Shown: piece after piece, positions 1 through 7,923 of the stretch
Layout: each line of letters opens with the position of its first letter
Position numbering within the stretch: the stretch's first letter is position 1
Source of the DNA: Ruminococcus sp.
GTDB taxonomy: Bacteria; Bacillota; Clostridia; Oscillospirales; Ruminococcaceae
Assembly: GCA_017460665.1 (NCBI GenBank)
Contig: JAFUAO010000018.1
Coordinates: forward strand, 1-60,752
Reading direction: 5' to 3'
DNA: 60,752 nucleotides
Position numbers and translations under genes: made by a program
Notes under the pieces: model-generated
Databases searched by the model: none
Told to the model about the DNA's origin: nothing
The model's input: the letters and a program-made list of their open reading frames with translations, nothing else

Positions 1-40
1 CATGGGTATATGATTGTGGTGCTATTTTATCAAAATTAGA

Positions 41-87
41 AATCGGCTATATGGCGTCGTTTTTGCTGCTATATAGCCGATTTTTTA
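41..87. terminator. Rho-independent terminator-like hairpin
   Basis: A 12-bp inverted repeat (AATCGGCTATAT at 41-52 with ATATAGCCGATT at 71-82) is followed by a T-rich tract. It probably ends a gene lying left of the window and insulates the TetR gene. Positions 88-194 hold nothing else I recognise. Confidence 0.75.
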
Positions 88-194
88 TTCCTTCACGGCT
101 TGATTTTGCTTCTTTTAGTGGCAAACTTGGGTTATAGCGCATCTCTCCCCTAAAATCAAGTGTTTTTTGTTAATTACAGGCAGAAAGCTCTGTA

Positions 195-223
195 TTGACA
201 AGATCCGTTTTTTATGGTAATAT
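195..223 (+). promoter_or_regulatory. Sigma-A promoter of the TetR-family gene
   Basis: TTGACA at 195-200, a 17-bp spacer and TAATAT at 218-223. It shows that the upstream in-frame ATG at 195 cannot be the true start, because it lies inside the -35 box. Confidence 0.85.
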
Positions 224-263
224 ATTTATGACAATACTTTCACGCTCACCATCGGAGGAACTC

Positions 264-908
264 ATGAACACCGGATCATCAGCAGACAAGCTCAGATCAA
301 AACGAAGCGACGCCGCTGTGAGAGTTGCAGCTCAGCTCTTCCTCTCAAACGGCATAGACAGCGTCAAAATGACGGATATAGCCGACCTCAGCGGAGTCGG
401 GGTAGCTACTCTCTACCGGTATTTCGGTACGAAAACAGGGATCACGATCGCCGCTATGACCTACCTGTGGAACGATCTGAGGTCCATGTTCAGCGGAGTT
501 TTCGAGTCGGAGGTCTTTCTGAAGCAGAAGGGCCTGAAGCAGGCCGGCGACCTGATGAAGATGTTCGTGGTGCTGTATGAGGCTCACCCAAGGTTCATGA
601 AGCTGCTGAGCGAATTCGACCTGATGGTGGTCAGCGAGAACGTCCCCAAGGAGATGCTCAGGGACTACGACAGGTCGATCATCAACTTCTACGGGATCTT
701 TGAGGCGGCCTATCTGACAGGGCTCTCCGACGGCTCCATTCGTGAGATCCCGGACCTGCACCTGTTCTATGTGACCTTCGCCCACGCACTCATGCAGATG
801 AGCATGAAGCTGATCAACGGTGAGCTGCTGCCCTCGGACGATTTCTCCTTGGCAAAGAACGAGCTGGAGCTCCTGATCGAGGCGGCTGTCTGTTATCTTA
901 GGAAGTAA
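264..908 (+). CDS. TetR/AcrR-family transcriptional regulator
   Basis: A 214-residue one-component DNA-binding repressor-type protein. The first 60 residues carry the TetR helix-turn-helix pattern: AAQLFLSNGIDSVKMTDIA followed by GVGVATLYRYFGTK. The helical C-terminal ligand domain is not assignable to a known effector class. I place the start at the ATG at 264 because GGAGGA lies just upstream and the promoter occupies 195-223. The gene is monocistronic, between its own promoter and a terminator. The family usually represses itself and a neighbour, but no obvious target (such as an efflux pump) is adjacent, since the next gene is convergent. Effector and regulon cannot be told from the sequence. 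Confidence 0.9.
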   Translation: MNTGSSADKLRSKRSDAAVRVAAQLFLSNGIDSVKMTDIADLSGVGVATLYRYFGTKTGITIAAMTYLWNDLRSMFSGVFESEVFLKQKGLKQAGDLMKMFVVLYEAHPRFMKLLSEFDLMVVSENVPKEMLRDYDRSIINFYGIFEAAYLTGLSDGSIREIPDLHLFYVTFAHALMQMSMKLINGELLPSDDFSLAKNELELLIEAAVCYLRK

Positions 909-910
909 AA

Positions 911-940
911 AAAGGACTGCTTTTTGCAGTCCTTTTTCTT
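911..940. terminator. Bidirectional terminator between TetR gene and asparagine-synthase homologue
   Basis: AAAGGACTGC (911-920) pairs with GCAGTCCTTT (926-935), with T-runs on both strands, so it can serve both convergent genes. Confidence 0.85.
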
Positions 941-956
941 ATGCTCAAAGAGGTCC

Positions 957-2495
957 TCACCTCTTCACGAAATACTCCTCATACCAAACAAGGAAGGTGT
1001 AGATCGTCCAGACCTTGCGCCAGTTGTCGGAATTTCCGCCGACGTACTCCTGATAGATAGCGTTGATCTGGTCGATGTCGAAGAACCTTGCAGCGTAGTC
1101 GCTGGAGAACTTCGTCCTGACATCGGCGTTGTAGCGCTCGTCTGCCAGCCAGATCCTGACAGGCACGATGAAGCCCAGCTTCTTGCGGAAGGCGATCTCC
1201 TCCGGAAGGACCTTTGCGGCGGCAGTCCTGAACGCCACCTTGTTCTGCTCAGCGTCTACCTTGAACCTTGAGGGCATACGTGAGGCTATGTCGAAGATCC
1301 GCCTGTCGGTCAGAGGCATACGGATCTCAAGGCCGGCTGCCGTGCTCATCTTGTCAACGTTCAGGTAGATGTCGCCCTCCAGCCAGATCTGGATGTCCAC
1401 ATCGGACATCTTGGTCAGCGGGTCAAGGCCCTCGGTCTCCTCGTAGATATAGCGGACAAGGTCGATCGGCAGGACGGAGGGATCGTAGTTTTTCAGGATC
1501 CGCTGCTTCTCGTCCTCCTTCATGATGTTGGTGTTGCCGACGTAGAAGTTTTTCAGTTCGTCGCCGTAGCGCTCGGCATTGCGGTACATATTGTAGCCGC
1601 CGAAGAACTCGTCTGCGCCCTCGCCGGAATAGCAGAGCTTCGTGTGCTGAGCAGTCGCCTGACAGCCTAGGGTGAACACGATCGCCGAGGCATCGCCAAG
1701 GGGCTGCTCCATATTGTACATAACATAGGGCACCACGCCGAAGAAGTCCTGAGGCTGGATATTGGCAACGCTGTGCTCGACTCCCAGCAGCTCGGCGGTC
1801 TTGGCGGCCACACGGGACTCGTCGAAGCGCTCCTCGTCATAGCCGCAGGAGTCCGCACGCTTTGCGTCGCTCATCGCCAGTACATAGGAGGAATCGACTC
1901 CTCCGGAAAGGAAGGACTCAGCGGTCTCATCGGGCTCCTTGACCTCGGTCATGATGTGCTTTAGGGTCGTGTGGATCTCGTCGGCCCACTCCTCCACGGT
2001 CTTTGACTCGTCGGGGGCGAACTCCGGCTTCCAGTAGCGCCCGATCTGGAGCTTGCCGTCCTTGAATTCCAGCCAGTGACCGGGCATGAGCTTCTTCACG
2101 CCCTTGAAAAAGGTCTCCTCACCGGCAACGTATGTCAGGCTCATGTAGATCTGGAGCATCTTCTCGTTGAGCTCCTTGACGAAGCCCTCCTGAGAGATGA
2201 TGTCCCGGATATAGGTGCCGCAGAGCAGTCTGTTGTCGGCGGTGATGTAATAGTAGAAGGGCTTTGTGCCGAACTGGTCACGGAGGCAGAAGAGCTTCTC
2301 CTCCTTCTCGTCCCAAAGGGAAAATGCGAACATACCGTAGATGTGGCCGGCCATTTCCCTGCCCCACTTCTCGTAGGCCGCAGAAATGATCGCTCTCTCA
2401 CGCTCCTCACGGGGAAGGCCTAAGTCCAGCCCCAGCTCCTCGCAGAGCGCCCTCCAGTTGCGGATATGTCCTCTGTATTCACGGATCTGTGCCAT
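957..2495 (-). CDS. Asparagine synthase-like protein lacking the N-terminal Cys glutaminase nucleophile
   Basis: The 512-residue protein carries an AsnB-type synthetase domain with the PP-loop SGGVDSS at about residues 197-203, which activates aspartate with ATP, plus further family motifs (GEGADEFFGGY, EIRMPLTDRR). Canonical AsnB begins Met-Cys-Gly, the Cys being the glutamine-hydrolysing nucleophile. This protein starts roughly 70 residues later, at the segment matching the usual GEIYNYRELR, so half of the glutaminase domain including the Cys is absent. I chose the ATG at 2495 (GAGGTG six bases upstream) over the in-frame GTG at 2504. Only 27 bases separate it from plsY, so no coding room for the missing part exists. 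It may use free ammonia, a partner glutaminase, or a different substrate. Last gene of the DUF512-TraX-der-plsY run. Confidence 0.85.
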   Translation of the reverse strand: MAQIREYRGHIRNWRALCEELGLDLGLPREERERAIISAAYEKWGREMAGHIYGMFAFSLWDEKEEKLFCLRDQFGTKPFYYYITADNRLLCGTYIRDIISQEGFVKELNEKMLQIYMSLTYVAGEETFFKGVKKLMPGHWLEFKDGKLQIGRYWKPEFAPDESKTVEEWADEIHTTLKHIMTEVKEPDETAESFLSGGVDSSYVLAMSDAKRADSCGYDEERFDESRVAAKTAELLGVEHSVANIQPQDFFGVVPYVMYNMEQPLGDASAIVFTLGCQATAQHTKLCYSGEGADEFFGGYNMYRNAERYGDELKNFYVGNTNIMKEDEKQRILKNYDPSVLPIDLVRYIYEETEGLDPLTKMSDVDIQIWLEGDIYLNVDKMSTAAGLEIRMPLTDRRIFDIASRMPSRFKVDAEQNKVAFRTAAAKVLPEEIAFRKKLGFIVPVRIWLADERYNADVRTKFSSDYAARFFDIDQINAIYQEYVGGNSDNWRKVWTIYTFLVWYEEYFVKR

Positions 2496-2522
2496 AATTA
2501 TCACCTCAAAATGAATTTACTC

Positions 2523-3200
2523 TTAATCTTTATGCCCTATCCTGCTGAAAGAGAACTTGGGCTCGGTGTCGTTTTTCAGGCGCTCCATATTGCTCCTGTG
2601 CATCCAGATGACCAGGGCTGCCATCGGCACCGACAGCACCGTATACAGCAGACTTCGGCCAAGGCTCTGGTGCTCTACCACCAGCGCCATGAGGAAGGTA
2701 GCCAGCGGACAGTAGGCTGAGGCGATGATCGACGACAGCGAGACATACCTGCATATCACGAAAATCACCACAAAGATCGCCAGCAGCGCCACAAAGACCT
2801 TGGGGTCCACCATAAGGAAGGTGGAAATGCCCACCAGCACGCCCTTTCCGCCGCGGAACTGGTAGTATATCGGGAACACATGGCCGATAATGGCGAAAAG
2901 TCCGGCGATATAGCCGATGAAGTGGGTGTCGTTGTCCGGTGAGAGCCCGGCATTGAGCCAGCCGGCTATCAGTCGGGCGAGGCCTACCGCAAGGACTCCC
3001 TTGCACAGGTCTCCCACAAGAGTAAGGGCCGCACAGCCTGCTCCGCAGCAGCGGTAGGTGTTGGTCAGGCCGGCGTTGCGGCTGCCCATATCACGGATAT
3101 CCTTACCCTTGACGATGTTGACGATGATTATGGAAAAATTGAGGCTGCCCAGGAAGTATCCCAGAGCTGCGGCGATCAAAAGCGCAAAAAACAGCTTCAT
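2523..3200 (-). CDS. plsY: Glycerol-3-phosphate acyltransferase PlsY
   Basis: A 225-residue polytopic membrane enzyme that transfers the acyl group from acyl-phosphate to glycerol-3-phosphate, the first committed step of phospholipid synthesis in Firmicutes. Recognisable PlsY motifs are GYFLGSLNFS near the N-terminus, the phosphate-binding GSRNAGLTN stretch near residue 39-47, and FRGGKGV in a cytoplasmic loop. Several hydrophobic segments span the rest. The ATG overlaps the der stop codon by one base (TAATG), so the two genes are translationally coupled. The der-plsY pairing is typical of Clostridia. Length is slightly above the usual 200 residues because of a basic C-terminal tail. Confidence 0.95.
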   Translation of the reverse strand: MKLFFALLIAAALGYFLGSLNFSIIIVNIVKGKDIRDMGSRNAGLTNTYRCCGAGCAALTLVGDLCKGVLAVGLARLIAGWLNAGLSPDNDTHFIGYIAGLFAIIGHVFPIYYQFRGGKGVLVGISTFLMVDPKVFVALLAIFVVIFVICRYVSLSSIIASAYCPLATFLMALVVEHQSLGRSLLYTVLSVPMAALVIWMHRSNMERLKNDTEPKFSFSRIGHKD

Positions 3201-4528
3201 TACTTATCGTTTCCTCCCCTCTCACGGACGATGAAGCGCACCGGCGTGCCCTCAAGCCCGAACGTAGAGCGTATTTGGTTTTCGATGTATCTCCTATAGG
3301 AGAAGTGGAACAGGTCCGCCCGGTTGACGAATGTCACGAAGGTAGGCGGCTTGGTGGAGGGCTGGGTCATGTAGTAGATCTTCAGCCTCCTGCCCTTGTC
3401 CGAGGGCGGCTGTACACGGGTGGTGGCGTAGGCCAGGACGTCGTTGAGCATACCGGTGGAAATTCGCATACTGTTCTGCTCAAAGGTGTACTTGATCAGC
3501 TCATAGAGCTTGTTTATGCGCTGGCCGGTCTTGGCGGAGATGAACACGAACGGCACATAGGACATGAAGCTGAAATCGTTTTCCAGCTTCGTGCGGAACT
3601 CCTGCATGGTCTTGTCGTCCTTCTCCACAAGGTCCCACTTGTTGACCGCCACGACACAGGCCTTTCCCTGCTCGTGGGCGTAGCCTGCCACCTTGGAGTC
3701 CTGCTCTGTGAAGCCCTCAGTTGCGTCCAGCATGATCACGCACACGTCAGCTCTGTCAACGGCCATATAAGCCCGGAGAACGCTGTAGTGCTCCACCTTT
3801 TCGGTGACCTTGGACTTCTTCCTGATGCCGGCGGTGTCGATGAATACGAAGTGTCCGTACTCGTTCTGGATCTCGGTATCCGTTGAGTCACGGGTGGTGC
3901 CGGCGATGTCGGAGACGATCACTCTCTCCTCGCCTGCGATTTTATTGATCAGGGAGGACTTTCCGGCGTTGGGCTTGCCGATCACCGCCACCTTGATCAC
4001 GTCCTCGGCGTACTGCTCCTCCTGACCGTCAGGGAGCATATCGTATACGGCGTCCAGCATATCGCCGGTGCCGTGGCCGTGTACTGACGAGATCGGGTAG
4101 GGCTCGCCAAGGCCTAGGTTGTAGAACTCGTAGAGCTCTAAAGGAGGCTCGCCAAGGCTGTCCACCTTGTTCACCGCAAGGACGATGGGCTTGCCGCTTT
4201 TTAGGAGCAGATCGGCAACTGCGTAGTCGTCGGCTGTGACTCCGCAGCGAATATCGGTAACGAAAACGATCACATCGGCCTTCTCGATCGCAAGCTGTGA
4301 CTGACGCCGCATCTGGGCCAGGATCACGTCGCTGCTCTCGGGCTCGATACCGCCTGTATCAACGACCATGAACTCCTTGCCACGCCACTCGCACTTTGAG
4401 TAGATACGGTCACGGGTCACGCCGGGAGTGTCCTCCACGATCGAAAGGCGCTGGCCGATGAGCTTGTTGAACAGAGTGGACTTGCCCACGTTAGGCCGTC
4501 CAACAACTGCCACTATCGGTAATGACAT
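3200..4528 (-). CDS. der: Ribosome-associated GTPase Der (EngA)
   Basis: A 442-residue tandem GTPase needed for maturation of the 50S ribosomal subunit. Two G domains are visible. The first has GRPNVGKST near residue 9, DTPGVTRD and NKVD. The second has GKPNAGKSS near residue 184, DIAGTTRD, DTAGI, NKWD and SAKTG. A C-terminal KH-like domain follows, containing the usual PPTFVTFVNR-type strand. Length matches the family. AAAGGAG lies ten bases before the ATG. It sits between the TraX-like gene (20-base gap upstream) and plsY (one-base overlap), so it is probably transcribed with both. Confidence 0.97.
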   Translation of the reverse strand: MSLPIVAVVGRPNVGKSTLFNKLIGQRLSIVEDTPGVTRDRIYSKCEWRGKEFMVVDTGGIEPESSDVILAQMRRQSQLAIEKADVIVFVTDIRCGVTADDYAVADLLLKSGKPIVLAVNKVDSLGEPPLELYEFYNLGLGEPYPISSVHGHGTGDMLDAVYDMLPDGQEEQYAEDVIKVAVIGKPNAGKSSLINKIAGEERVIVSDIAGTTRDSTDTEIQNEYGHFVFIDTAGIRKKSKVTEKVEHYSVLRAYMAVDRADVCVIMLDATEGFTEQDSKVAGYAHEQGKACVVAVNKWDLVEKDDKTMQEFRTKLENDFSFMSYVPFVFISAKTGQRINKLYELIKYTFEQNSMRISTGMLNDVLAYATTRVQPPSDKGRRLKIYYMTQPSTKPPTFVTFVNRADLFHFSYRRYIENQIRSTFGLEGTPVRFIVRERGGNDK

Positions 4529-4548
4529 ATAAGCATTCTCCTTTCTCT

Positions 4549-5319
4549 TTATTTAAGTATCGCTTTAAGTATGACCGCCAGCAGTATATGCGACGGGTAG
4601 AATATGTAGAAGAACCACTTTGAAAAATTCGGGAATTTGCCCTTTTTGCCGTTATAGAGCACCGTCATCAGGAAGTAGGCGAAGGCAAAGTCGAAGATGT
4701 GGACCAGTGTCACCTCGGCCTCGATCGGAGAAAAGCCGTCCTTCAGCATGGGGATCGTGGTGATCAAGGTGTAGAGGGTCCAAACGCTGGCGTACCAGAT
4801 AAGGCGAGCCTTAGGCTTCTCCCGGAAGACCTGTAGGCCGAAGATAGTGGCAGGTCCAAAGAACATCCACTCGGAAGCGATCGCCAGAGTAGCTCCCACG
4901 CAGAGCACCACAAGGAGGATCCTCTGCCAGAGCTTTAGGCCGCTGTACCAGGCGCAGAGGGCCAGAAGTCCGAAGAAAAGGGCGAACATGACGTTCGTCT
5001 GCCACCAGCCGTAGAACGGGTACCACAGCAGGTAGAATGGGATCTGAGTTATCACGGCGAAGATCAGCAGCCGAAGGGCGTATTTTTTCCGTGAGCGGGT
5101 GTACTTGAAGCCGTCCGCCACGAAGAAGAACATCACCGGCGGCGTCAGCAGGCTGAGCTCGATGAAGAGCCTCTGCCACAGAGGACAGTCCGCAAAAAGG
5201 CCGTCCGGAGGCGTATCGCCTATATTCAGCCAGGCGATAAGATGTCCCCAGAACATGAAGAAAACGATGATGTATTTGATCATGTCACGGTCGATGATCC
5301 TGAGCTTGCTCCTGTCCAT
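4549..5319 (-). CDS. TraX-family integral membrane protein
   Basis: A 256-residue protein with about seven hydrophobic segments. The N-terminal pattern DRDMIKYIIVFFMFWGHL and the PPVMFFFVADGF stretch match the TraX family, named for the F-plasmid pilin N-acetyltransferase but widespread as chromosomal membrane proteins of unknown acyltransferase-like role. It has a strong ribosome binding site (AAGGAGG) four bases before the ATG and lies nine bases after the DUF512 gene, so it is part of that operon. Nothing conjugative is nearby, so a role in pilin processing is unlikely here. The exact substrate is unknown. Confidence 0.8.
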   Translation of the reverse strand: MDRSKLRIIDRDMIKYIIVFFMFWGHLIAWLNIGDTPPDGLFADCPLWQRLFIELSLLTPPVMFFFVADGFKYTRSRKKYALRLLIFAVITQIPFYLLWYPFYGWWQTNVMFALFFGLLALCAWYSGLKLWQRILLVVLCVGATLAIASEWMFFGPATIFGLQVFREKPKARLIWYASVWTLYTLITTIPMLKDGFSPIEAEVTLVHIFDFAFAYFLMTVLYNGKKGKFPNFSKWFFYIFYPSHILLAVILKAILK

Positions 5320-5328
5320 TGATCCTCC

Positions 5329-6630
5329 TTAATACACGGCCCCGAGCATTGCGTCAAGGAGCTCGAAGCCGTCGCTGTCCGTTACCCGGACCTCCACTCC
5401 CAGCTCACGCTCCACATCGGGGATCGTCAGGTCGTCAAGAAAGACGTTGCTGTCCCGTCTGACGGTGGAGGAAGAGAGCAGGAGCTGCTCTCCCAGCTCC
5501 TTGCCCTTTAGCTGGGCGATCAGGTCCTGAGCAGTGATCAGGCCGGTGACTGTGATAGTTTCGCCGAAAAAGTCGTTGCGTATGCGGTAGACGTTGCATT
5601 TTAGTCCCGGGAAGCGCTCCTGGGCCTTTTCTGCGAGCTGGCAGATGATCGGATAGGGCGCATAGCCCGTAGCCATGGAGACTGTCCTCTCGCCGCCCTC
5701 CCACTCGGCCATATCCAATGCCTGATCGAACTCGTCCATCAGCGAGCGCAGCATACCCACGCCGTTCTCGTACTGAGAGTAGTCCTCATAGGCCTCTGCC
5801 GGAGGTATCGGCCTCTGGGCGATCAGGTAGAACTCGTCCGAGGGGAACACTGTCCGGGTGCCGAATTTTCGGAGGAACTCCTGCTGGAACTCCTCGATGA
5901 TGTCGATGGTCTCGCCGGCGCCTTCCTTGGTGAAGCCTGTAAGCGGATAGAGGCCCTTTCTGAACTTCGTGACTCCCACGGGGACCACCGCCATGCTGGT
6001 GATATTGGGCATGAGCTCTCCTAAGTCCCTGAGGGAGCGTCGGAGCTCGTCCCCGTCGTTAAGGCCGGGGCAGCACACGATCTGGCAGTTGAGCTTGATG
6101 CCGCCCTCCGCCATTTGCCGGATGAACCTCAGCTTCTCGCCGGCGTATTTGTTGTGCATCATCTTGACACGGAGCTCCGGGTTCGTGGTATGGACAGACA
6201 CGTTGATGTTCAGCTTCATCTGGATGATCCGGTCGATGTCCTCCTGCTCAAGGTTAGTGAGGGTGACGTAGTTGCCCTGTAAGAACGAGAGCCTTGCGTC
6301 GTCGTCCTTGAAATACAGGGTCTCCCTCATGCCTGGGGGCATCTGGTCTATGAAGCAGAACACGCACCTGTTGCAGCAGGACTGCTTTTTGTCCATGAGG
6401 AAGGTCTCGAACTCCAGTCCTAAGTCGTCGTACTCGTCCTTCTTCACCACCACGTCCAGCTCTGCGCCGTTCCTGAGCAGGCTGAGCCTTACGTCCACAT
6501 CGGCGGCGTAGTACATATAGTCCAGCACATCGCTGACCTTATGGCCGTTTATGGACACAAGTATGTCCTCCGGCAAAACTCCCATTTTGTCAGCAGGAGA
6601 GCCGGGTATAACGCTATTGATCTTGACCAT
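5329..6630 (-). CDS. DUF512 radical SAM protein with N-terminal PDZ-like domain
   Basis: A 433-residue protein with a PDZ-like domain at about residues 1-60 (IPGSPADKMGVLPEDILVSI) and a radical-SAM-like iron-sulfur motif CCNRCVFC that reads as CX3CX2C near residue 85. FIDQMPPGMR and the long C-terminal DUF512 region follow. The family is conserved in Clostridia and Cyanobacteria, usually beside der. A molecular function is not established as far as I know. The start at 6630 is supported by GCAGGAG upstream. It is the first gene of the run to the asparagine-synthase homologue, and I see no promoter of its own between it and the rpmF terminator, so read-through may supply transcription. Confidence 0.9.
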   Translation of the reverse strand: MVKINSVIPGSPADKMGVLPEDILVSINGHKVSDVLDYMYYAADVDVRLSLLRNGAELDVVVKKDEYDDLGLEFETFLMDKKQSCCNRCVFCFIDQMPPGMRETLYFKDDDARLSFLQGNYVTLTNLEQEDIDRIIQMKLNINVSVHTTNPELRVKMMHNKYAGEKLRFIRQMAEGGIKLNCQIVCCPGLNDGDELRRSLRDLGELMPNITSMAVVPVGVTKFRKGLYPLTGFTKEGAGETIDIIEEFQQEFLRKFGTRTVFPSDEFYLIAQRPIPPAEAYEDYSQYENGVGMLRSLMDEFDQALDMAEWEGGERTVSMATGYAPYPIICQLAEKAQERFPGLKCNVYRIRNDFFGETITVTGLITAQDLIAQLKGKELGEQLLLSSSTVRRDSNVFLDDLTIPDVERELGVEVRVTDSDGFELLDAMLGAVY

Positions 6631-6651
6631 AGTTCACTCCTGCATAAAGTT

Positions 6652-6686
6652 AAAAAGGAGAGAAGGACAACTCCCTCTCTCCTCCT
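6652..6686 (-). terminator. Terminator after rpmF
   Basis: On the minus strand a GGAGAGAGGGA/TCCTTCTCTCC hairpin is followed by TTTTT. It lies only about 20 bases before the DUF512 start, so it could act as a partial terminator that sets the ratio of L32 to the downstream operon. Confidence 0.8.
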
Positions 6687-6706
6687 CATGTTTCGAGATC
6701 TGCCGA

Positions 6707-6892
6707 TTATTCAGCGTCCAATTTAAGGACCTCAACGCCCTTATAGAATCCGCAGTTTTTGCAAACCTTGTGCGGAGCCTTATATGCGCCGCAGTGATCG
6801 CACTTGGACATTGCAGGTGCATTCAGCTTCCAAACAGCAGAACGTCTCTTATCACGTCTTGCCTTGGAAGTTTTTCTCTTCGGTACAGCCAT
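6707..6892 (-). CDS. rpmF: 50S ribosomal protein L32
   Basis: A 61-residue large-subunit protein. It begins [17 protein letters not shown], the L32 signature, and carries a zinc-ribbon with cysteine pairs CDHC and CKNC, so this is the zinc-containing form. It follows yceD by 35 bases in the order yceD-rpmF, which is conserved across bacteria. The two probably share the promoter at 7402-7430. Confidence 0.97.
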   Translation of the reverse strand: MAVPKRKTSKARRDKRRSAVWKLNAPAMSKCDHCGAYKAPHKVCKNCGFYKGVEVLKLDAE

Positions 6893-6927
6893 TCTGGCAC
6901 CTCCTTACAAGAGCTTCACAGCTCACT

Positions 6928-7374
6928 TTAGTTGATATGCTCGCAGCTACCTTCATTCAGGTCACAGCCGCAGACCATGCAGAGGCCCTTGCAGTCATCC
7001 CTGCACAGGATCTTCACAGGAAGCTGTAACAATATATCGGTAACAGCGATGTCATTCATTTCGATACGGTCCCCCTCAGCAACGATATAGTCGTCATTGT
7101 CGCTGTTAAGGGAAGGAACGACGATATGGCCGAAGCTGAACTGATAGTCTCTCCGGAAGTCCTTCAGGCACCTGTCACAGGTGTGCATAAGCGTGAAGTC
7201 GGCGCTGTACTCAAGGTACACCACTCCTGCACGGTTATAGACCCTTCCCTTGACGGAAACGGGGCCTGAGAGATCGATCCCACGGATCCCTGAGAGCTCG
7301 TCCGCATTGATCTTAAGATCCAGATCTTTGCTTTCTCCGACGATATCGAAGATCTGCTTCAAATCTATCATCAT
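6928..7374 (-). CDS. yceD: DUF177/YceD family protein
   Basis: A 148-residue protein of the YceD (DUF177) family, which is almost always encoded directly upstream of rpmF and in plants is linked to 23S rRNA accumulation. It has the family CDRCL motif near residue 90 and a second Cys cluster at the C-terminus (CRDDCKGLCMVCG), suggesting metal binding. The two first codons are both ATG, and I keep the outer one because GAAGGAA lies upstream. Its promoter is clear at 7402-7430. Function in bacteria is not settled. Confidence 0.9.
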   Translation of the reverse strand: MMIDLKQIFDIVGESKDLDLKINADELSGIRGIDLSGPVSVKGRVYNRAGVVYLEYSADFTLMHTCDRCLKDFRRDYQFSFGHIVVPSLNSDNDDYIVAEGDRIEMNDIAVTDILLQLPVKILCRDDCKGLCMVCGCDLNEGSCEHIN

Positions 7375-7401
7375 ACTTCAGTTCCTTCAAAGCACCTAAA
7401 C

Positions 7402-7430
7402 ATTATACACCAATTGGCATGATATGTCAA
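7402..7430 (-). promoter_or_regulatory. Sigma-A promoter of yceD-rpmF
   Basis: On the minus strand, TTGACA (7425-7430), a 17-base spacer and TATAAT (7402-7407), 28 bases upstream of yceD. Confidence 0.9.
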
Positions 7431-7449
7431 TACTTTTTTAGAATTTTCC

Positions 7450-7857
7450 TTATTTCAGGAACTGCTTTACGTTGTCAGAGAGTTCGTTCTCGTCAGCGGA
7501 AACTGTGAAGCAGACAGTAGCGTCCTCGCCGGTGAGCTTGTCCAGCTTCTCCAGCATAGCGCCCAGAGCCTCGTAGTCCCTGCCGGCGATCCTGAGGATA
7601 CCGTCAACGTAGATGTCCTTGATGTCGTAGTTTCCGGCAAGCATACCTGCTACGAAGCCGTAAAATGCATCGAAGCCCTCGATACCGAACTGCTGTACAT
7701 CGCACCATCTTACCTTGTAGCTGATAGAGCGGCGAACGTTGTCACCCTTCTCGATGCAAACGATATTGCCATTTGTAGACTTTACGGTCTCGTTGATCTG
7801 GTCGATAAGGATCTTGGTCTTGCCGGTACCCTTTTTGCCGATAATAAGTTTGATCAT
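7450..7857 (-). CDS. Small P-loop ATP-binding protein, function unknown
   Basis: A 135-residue protein with a Walker A motif GKKGTGKTK at about residues 7-15. An aspartate-ending strand (IKDIYVDGI) near residue 80 could serve as Walker B. A further strand (DATVCFTVSADE) near the C-terminus fits a RecA/kinase-like fold. It is too short for a full AAA or ABC ATPase and I do not recognise a named family. The stop lies in a 75-base gap before the yceD promoter, and the start is 66 bases downstream of pgi, so it may be co-transcribed with pgi. A nucleotide-dependent regulator is a guess only. Confidence 0.7.
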   Translation of the reverse strand: MIKLIIGKKGTGKTKILIDQINETVKSTNGNIVCIEKGDNVRRSISYKVRWCDVQQFGIEGFDAFYGFVAGMLAGNYDIKDIYVDGILRIAGRDYEALGAMLEKLDKLTGEDATVCFTVSADENELSDNVKQFLK

Positions 7858-7923
7858 GATTTACTCCTTCCATCGCCTTGCGGCAGTGAGATGTTTGTTA
7901 GTATATAGTAAGCCGGCTTAGGA

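Noticed and set aside
195-263. Longer start for the TetR-family gene
   Set aside because: The promoter -35 and -10 boxes lie in this stretch, and GGAGGA fits the ATG at 264.
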